This document shows positions 10,558-14,196 of a stretch of 14,196 bases of DNA, piece after piece. The DNA is from an uncultured Alphaproteobacteria bacterium (lineage in GTDB: Bacteria > Pseudomonadota > Alphaproteobacteria > RF32 > CAG-239). The DNA lies in contig CALXTH010000034.1 of NCBI GenBank assembly GCA_944391365.1, forward strand, positions 1 through 14,196, in the 5' to 3' direction. The stretch's first letter is position 1; every line of letters begins with the position of its first letter. Both the position numbers and the translations under genes were made by a program. The notes under the pieces are model-generated. The model was not told the DNA's origin. It searched no databases and saw only the letters and a program-made list of their open reading frames with translations.

Positions 10558-12708
10558 TTATTGGGCGGCGCGCGCCACATAGCTGACGACTTTGCTGGCC
10601 TTCAGCGCCGAGATAATGTCATTCAGGTGACTGACATCCTTAACTTCAACATCGACCAGCAGTTCAAAATAGCTTACCGTCCGATAAACAATATTCAAGT
10701 TGGAAATATTGCCGTTGTTGCGGGCGATCAGGTTGGACAAATCAGCCAGAGATCCAGGCTCATTGGCCAGCATGATTTTCAGGCGGCCGACGTGGACTTC
10801 ATTGAAAGCATCATCGCCCAAAGCGATATCCAGCCAACGTTCCGGTTCGCCTGCGTATTTTTCCAACATTTTGCAATCAATGGTATGAACGGCAACGCCT
10901 TTTCCGGTGGTTACAATCCCGACAATGCGGTCTCCGGGCAGCGGGTGGCAGCAACCGGCAAAGTGGACGGCCATACCGGGAATCAGCCCTTTGATTTTTA
11001 AGGGCTCGCTTTTTGATTTGTCTTTTTTCAGGACCCGTTTGAAACTCGGCACCCTGATTGCCTTGACAACTTTGCCGAGGCGGGACTGCTTATAAGCCGG
11101 ATAAACCGCTTTCAAGACATCCCAGCCGGTGACCAGTCCTTCACCAACTTTGGCATAGATATCATCTATTGAGTCCGCCTCAAAATTCGGCAGGACATTT
11201 ACCAGGCTCTTTTCAGAAAATTCCAGATTTTCGCCTTTGAACAAACGTTCCAAAATCTCCTGTCCGAGGGTAATGAACTGATCGCGCTTGTGTGCCCGGA
11301 CATAGCGGCGGATGGCGGCCTTGGCCTTTCCGGTTACAACAAAACGTTCCCATTCTGTCGACGGATGCTGCGCTTTGGAGGTCAGGATTTCAACCTGGTC
11401 GCCGTTTTGAAGAACCGTACGCAGGGGACGGATTTCACCGTTTATTTTTGCGCCGACACAGGTATCACCGACAGAGGAATGGACGGCATAAGCAAAGTCA
11501 ACCGGGGTTGAATTTACCGGCAGTCCAATCAGGTCACCCTTGGGGGTAAAACAAAATACCTGATCGTTATACATTTCCAGTTTGGTGTTTTCCAGAAATT
11601 CTTCGGGATTTTGCGCCTGCTCCAAAATTTCCAGCAATTCGCGAATCCAGCGAAAATTCCTGCCTTCAACTTTTTGTCCCTGTTTATATGCCCAATGCGC
11701 AGCAACGCCTTTTTCAGCAACTTCGTGCATTTCATAAGTGCGAATCTGGATTTCAATCCGGGTATTTTCAGGACCGATGACGCCGGTATGAATAGATTTA
11801 TAACCATTGGGCTTCGGGGTTGAAATATAGTCTTTAAAGCGGCGGGGAATCATGTGGTATTTGCTGTGAATGACACCCAAGGCCTGATAACAGGTGCCGA
11901 CGTCATCAACCGTAATGCGAAAAGCCATAATGTCGGAAAGCTGCTCAAACGAGGCGTTTTTCTGCTGCATTTTGCGCCAGATGGAATAAGGCGTTTTTTC
12001 CCGGCCGCTGACGGTTGCCTTGATTCCGTTTTCTTCCATGTCCTTGGAGAGCTGCTTGATAATTTCCGGGACGATATTGCTCCCCTGTTCCCGCAAAAAG
12101 TTCAGACGGGCGACAATTGAATCGTGTGCGTCTTTATACAACTCGGCAAAAGCAATTTCCTCTAATTCGCTTTTGACTTCCTGCATACCGATACGTTCGG
12201 CCAACGGCGCATAAATATCCAGCGTTTCGCGGGCGATGCGGGCTCTTTTTTCCGGCTTGCAGTATTTCAGGGTTCGCATATTATGCAGGCGGTCGGCCAG
12301 CTTTATCAGCAAGACCCGGATATCTTCCGACATGGCCAACAGCAGTTTGCGGAAATTTTCGGCCTGCTTGCTGTTTACTGATTTTTGTTCAATCATGGCC
12401 AGTTTGGTCAGGCCGTCAACAATACTGGCCACCTGGTCGCCGAACAGGCTGCGAACTTCTTCAACCGTGGTATCCGTATCTTCTACCGTATCATGAAGGA
12501 GTGCGGCAACGATTGAAGCGCAGTCAAGTTTGAATTTGGTCAAAATACCGGCAACTTCAATCGGGTGTGAATAGTACGGGTCTCCCGACTCCCGGAGCTG
12601 AGCCCCGTGTTTTTTCATGGCGAAAACATAGGCCCGGTTCAACGCGTCTTCATCAGCGTCAGGGTCGTAAGATGTTACCAATTCAACCAGTTCATATTGT
12701 CTTAACAT
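10558..12708 (-). CDS. rsh: Bifunctional (p)ppGpp synthetase/hydrolase, RelA/SpoT (Rsh) family
   Basis: Rsh makes and degrades (p)ppGpp, the stringent-response alarmone. The 716-residue protein shows the full domain set. The HD hydrolase domain has His48, LLHDTVED at 70-77 and LADRLHNMRTL at 137-147, so its metal site is intact. The synthetase domain has RFKDYI at 290-295, GYKSIHT at 302-308 and EIQIRT at 319-324. A TGS domain covers about 383-450, a Cys/His segment (CCHPLPGD) lies near 600, and an ACT domain is C-terminal. RFKD is the basic form of the RXKD motif, typical of bifunctional enzymes rather than RelA-only synthetases. The MLRQYELVELV start fits relatives, although no clear ribosome binding site precedes the ATG. 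A terminator-like hairpin lies between rpoZ and this gene. Confidence 0.96.
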   Translation of the reverse strand: MLRQYELVELVTSYDPDADEDALNRAYVFAMKKHGAQLRESGDPYYSHPIEVAGILTKFKLDCASIVAALLHDTVEDTDTTVEEVRSLFGDQVASIVDGLTKLAMIEQKSVNSKQAENFRKLLLAMSEDIRVLLIKLADRLHNMRTLKYCKPEKRARIARETLDIYAPLAERIGMQEVKSELEEIAFAELYKDAHDSIVARLNFLREQGSNIVPEIIKQLSKDMEENGIKATVSGREKTPYSIWRKMQQKNASFEQLSDIMAFRITVDDVGTCYQALGVIHSKYHMIPRRFKDYISTPKPNGYKSIHTGVIGPENTRIEIQIRTYEMHEVAEKGVAAHWAYKQGQKVEGRNFRWIRELLEILEQAQNPEEFLENTKLEMYNDQVFCFTPKGDLIGLPVNSTPVDFAYAVHSSVGDTCVGAKINGEIRPLRTVLQNGDQVEILTSKAQHPSTEWERFVVTGKAKAAIRRYVRAHKRDQFITLGQEILERLFKGENLEFSEKSLVNVLPNFEADSIDDIYAKVGEGLVTGWDVLKAVYPAYKQSRLGKVVKAIRVPSFKRVLKKDKSKSEPLKIKGLIPGMAVHFAGCCHPLPGDRIVGIVTTGKGVAVHTIDCKMLEKYAGEPERWLDIALGDDAFNEVHVGRLKIMLANEPGSLADLSNLIARNNGNISNLNIVYRTVSYFELLVDVEVKDVSHLNDIISALKASKVVSYVARAAQ

Positions 12709-12737
12709 AAAATTTCAACCGCAAAACTTCAAAAATA

Positions 12738-12808
12738 AAAAAAATAAATCCGGCTTATAACTGCACCGATTCGCCTTATGGCCAGAACCCGTTACAATTA
12801 TAAACCGG
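12738..12808 (-). terminator. Large stem-loop with T run between rpoZ and rsh
   Basis: On the minus strand CCGGTTTATAATTG pairs with CAGTTATAAGCCGG (12795-12808 with 12750-12763), a 14-base stem with two G-U pairs. The 31-base loop can form a second hairpin around GCC-ATAA-GGC. A T run follows (12749-12738). It could end the rpoZ transcript or attenuate transcription into rsh. Confidence 0.65.
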
Positions 12809-12836
12809 AGATAATTAAAAAATACTGAATCCGGGA

Positions 12837-13316
12837 TTATTCTTCGTCGTCGAAATCAGCGCCGAGGTCTTCACCCATATCCAGAGAATCATCCATGTCG
12901 TCCAAAGATATATCGGCATCGCCGTCTGCTTCCATATCCAGATCTGCCGAATCGTCACTATCATGAATCTGCATATTGTCGTCAAGCTCTCCGGCATTAA
13001 GCGAAACCGCCGAAAACTGTTCATCCAGGTCGGCAAGCTCTTTTTCAGCCGCAAGAATCTCAAGTTCTTCTTCTTCAGGCTCTTCAACTTCAACATATTT
13101 TTGCAGGCCCATCACCAGAGAACGCTGCAATTCTTCAATATTCACCGTGTTTTCGGCAATTTCACGCAGTGCAATCACCGGGTTTTTATCATTGTCTTTT
13201 TCAACCGTCATCGGTGCGCCGGCGCTCAAATCCTTTGCCCGTTGTGCCGCAATCATCAGCAATTCGTAGCGGTTCGGGATTTTATCAACACAATCTTCTA
13301 CTGTAACGCGTGCCAT
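12837..13316 (-). CDS. rpoZ: RNA polymerase omega subunit
   Basis: Omega helps assembly of the beta' subunit into RNA polymerase and in many bacteria forms part of a ppGpp-binding site. The 159-residue protein starts MARVTVEDCVDKIPNRYELLMIAAQRAKDL and keeps the NPVIALREIAE segment. This N-terminal third is the conserved omega fold. From about residue 77 on, the protein is an extended acidic tail (EEPEEEELEIL, then many Asp/Glu to the terminal DFDDEE). Such tails occur in alphaproteobacterial omega proteins, and this one is long. AAGG lies about 9 bases before the ATG. Its position next to rsh is the usual one and puts a ppGpp effector beside the ppGpp enzyme. Confidence 0.95.
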   Translation of the reverse strand: MARVTVEDCVDKIPNRYELLMIAAQRAKDLSAGAPMTVEKDNDKNPVIALREIAENTVNIEELQRSLVMGLQKYVEVEEPEEEELEILAAEKELADLDEQFSAVSLNAGELDDNMQIHDSDDSADLDMEADGDADISLDDMDDSLDMGEDLGADFDDEE

Positions 13317-13360
13317 TTCTAAATACCTTGTTCAAAATAAAAAATAAATCTGTGTTAGAC

Positions 13361-13388
13361 TTTATAACAATTTTTATATAAAAAGCAA
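13361..13388 (-). promoter_or_regulatory. Likely rpoZ promoter
   Basis: On the minus strand TTGCTT (13388-13383) and TATAAA (13366-13361) are separated by 16 bases, about 45 bases before the rpoZ ATG at 13316. The TGCTTGC context is shared with the candidate promoters before lepB and the OmpA-like gene. Confidence 0.55.
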
Positions 13389-13404
13389 GCATTAATTTCA
13401 CAGG

Positions 13405-13421
13405 CAAACGGGCCCCGTTTG
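13405..13421. repeat. Perfect 8-base inverted repeat upstream of rpoZ
   Basis: CAAACGGG and CCCGTTTG flank a single central base. It lies about 17 bases upstream of the rpoZ -35 element. It could be an operator or the end of the adjacent repeated module. Confidence 0.5.
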
Positions 13422-13427
13422 ATCCGG

Positions 13428-13509
13428 TCGCGACCTGGGGCAGGTCGATCCCGTCGGTTAGCGGTTGGTTGATCGGGGCTTGAAGGCGCACTGCGTGCGG
13501 ATTGTGCCG
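13428..13509 (-). pseudogene. Orphan fragment of a cysteine-rich surface-protein gene (right copy of shared module)
   Basis: On the minus strand this segment can be read as APINQPLTDGIDLPQVA, nearly the same as residues 141-157 of the cysteine-rich protein at 5007-6599. The 37-base core has two differences, both synonymous. After the core the frame runs into unrelated sequence and then into the rpoZ promoter, and no signal peptide or cysteine-rich region is attached. It is therefore a leftover of a gene copy, or a small mobile module. The same CGACCTG/CAGGTCG hairpin is present (13431-13437 with 13441-13447). Confidence 0.55.
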
Positions 13510-13526
13510 ACGGAGGGTAAATGGTA

Positions 13527-13556
13527 GAGGCTCGGTGTGTGCCGAGCCTTGTTTTT
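13527..13556 (+). terminator. Hairpin with T run on the plus strand at the 3' end of the right-edge gene
   Basis: AGGCTCGG (13528-13535) pairs with CCGAGCCT (13542-13549) and is followed by TGTTTTT on the plus strand. On the minus strand, the direction of the adjacent gene, the stem is not followed by a T run. It may still act as the gene's 3' hairpin, or end a plus-strand transcript from the rpoZ upstream region. Confidence 0.5.
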
Positions 13557-14196
13557 ACCATGAGGTGAGTACCGGACGGACATATTGGTCATGATAGTCT
13601 GCATGGTCAAAACGGTCTTCATAACCATCACCCATATTCATAAGATAGTAACTGCCACCACTATAATCTACATATCCAGTAGACGACCAATAATGATGAT
13701 CTGTAGAAAATTTCTTTCCTCCATTCGAGCTAAGTAAGGTCTCTAAAGAAGATTTATTATTATATATTGTTTCTAATTGTTTTAGACTTGGTAATATTCC
13801 TTTTAAGTTACCACAAAAGATATAATTCTGACAAGCTCTGTTACCTGAAGACCATCCCATATACCCCAAATCTTCCATTGCAACATAAAAATTCATTTTG
13901 GAAGTTTTAACTGCAACCACTTTACCATTACATTTATAAACATCACCATCGGCACCTGTTAGGATTTCTTTTTTCTGGCAACTTTCATCCTTCCACTCAT
14001 AGCCGCTGGCGCAGTTGCACGAAAGATATTTTCCATTACAGGCTTGTCCTGAACCACCGGCGTAGCCGGTACCCGTACAGGTATATTTGTAGGAGGAAGA
14101 ACAAGATTCTTTTTTACAGACCGAACCACTCCATTTATAGCCGCTTTTACAAATACATGTTTTATACTTTCCGCCGCAAGGCTGTCCCGAACCACC
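13555..14196 (-). CDS. Cysteine-rich surface protein with C-terminal DUF1566-like domain, N-terminus beyond the window
   Basis: The minus-strand frame is open from the right edge for 213 residues to TAA at 13557-13555, so the start lies outside the window. Residues 1-75 of the visible part hold two cysteine-rich modules, GGSGQPCGGKYKTCIC and GGSGQACNGKYLSCNC. Each is followed by SGY-x-W and a further Cys. They share the Gly-x-Gly-x-x-Cys-x-Gly-Lys-Tyr pattern with the protein at 5007-6599. Residues 80-213 resemble DUF1566 / Lcl C-terminal domains: LPSLKQLETIY, HHYWSSTGYVD, YYLMNMGDGYED and the ending QYVRPVLTSW. This domain is frequent on bacterial surface proteins and has a lectin-like fold. 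The DNA of the C-terminal domain is clearly more AT-rich than that of the cysteine modules. Function is unknown; surface binding is an inference. Confidence 0.75.
   Translation of the reverse strand, partial: GGSGQPCGGKYKTCICKSGYKWSGSVCKKESCSSSYKYTCTGTGYAGGSGQACNGKYLSCNCASGYEWKDESCQKKEILTGADGDVYKCNGKVVAVKTSKMNFYVAMEDLGYMGWSSGNRACQNYIFCGNLKGILPSLKQLETIYNNKSSLETLLSSNGGKKFSTDHHYWSSTGYVDYSGGSYYLMNMGDGYEDRFDHADYHDQYVRPVLTSW

Noticed and set aside
13285..13561. Two overlapping minus-strand frames of 68 codons upstream of rpoZ
   Set aside because: They lack a ribosome binding site and span the rpoZ promoter. Only the PLTDGIDLPQVA stretch is meaningful and is treated as a gene remnant.
13959..14195. 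Minus-strand frame of 78 codons at the right edge starting with GTG
   Set aside because: It is out of frame with the cysteine-rich reading, which runs uninterrupted to the DUF1566-like domain.

Overview
This window looks like a chromosomal segment of a host- or gut-associated alphaproteobacterium with moderate GC in its genes and AT-rich spacers. The main support is the run rpoZ - rsh (RelA/SpoT) - acpS - lepB - rnc - era, all on the minus strand and in an order typical of Alphaproteobacteria. Interspersed palindromic elements of the kind known from Rickettsia and relatives agree with this. The exact lineage cannot be read from the sequence.

Layout, left to right. Positions 1-1107 hold two unrecognised membrane-protein genes on the minus strand, the first cut by the window edge. 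Positions 1108-1457 lack a conventional gene but contain two intrinsic terminators, a 19-codon ORF with a good ribosome binding site, and a possible insertion-sequence end. Positions 1458-4753 hold a tight minus-strand group read as an OmpA-type lipoprotein, recJ, and a DUF502 membrane protein. A divergent intergenic region (4754-5006) with a good plus-strand promoter leads to the only clear plus-strand gene, a secreted cysteine-rich protein (5007-6599). A bidirectional terminator separates it from an unrecognised convergent gene (6665-7222). Then come an NlpE-like lipoprotein, era, rnc, lepB, acpS, rsh and rpoZ. The right end (13555-14196) holds the C-terminal part of a second cysteine-rich protein, ending in a DUF1566-like domain.

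How the genes work together. recJ (DNA repair), rnc and era (rRNA processing and 30S assembly), lepB (signal peptide cleavage), acpS (acyl carrier protein activation), rsh ((p)ppGpp metabolism) and rpoZ (RNA polymerase omega) are core functions. The lipoproteins and the two cysteine-rich proteins are envelope or surface functions.

The most notable feature is in the cysteine-rich gene at 5007. Two palindromic repeat elements lie in frame in its N-terminal coding region (5219-5372), as Rickettsia palindromic elements do in Rickettsia genes. A short module 70 bases downstream (core 5442-5478) recurs as an apparently orphaned copy in front of rpoZ (13428-13509). It carries a conserved small hairpin and differs only at synonymous positions within its core. 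Both cysteine-rich proteins share a Gly-x-Gly-x-x-Cys-x-Gly-Lys-Tyr module, so this looks like a recombining surface-protein family.
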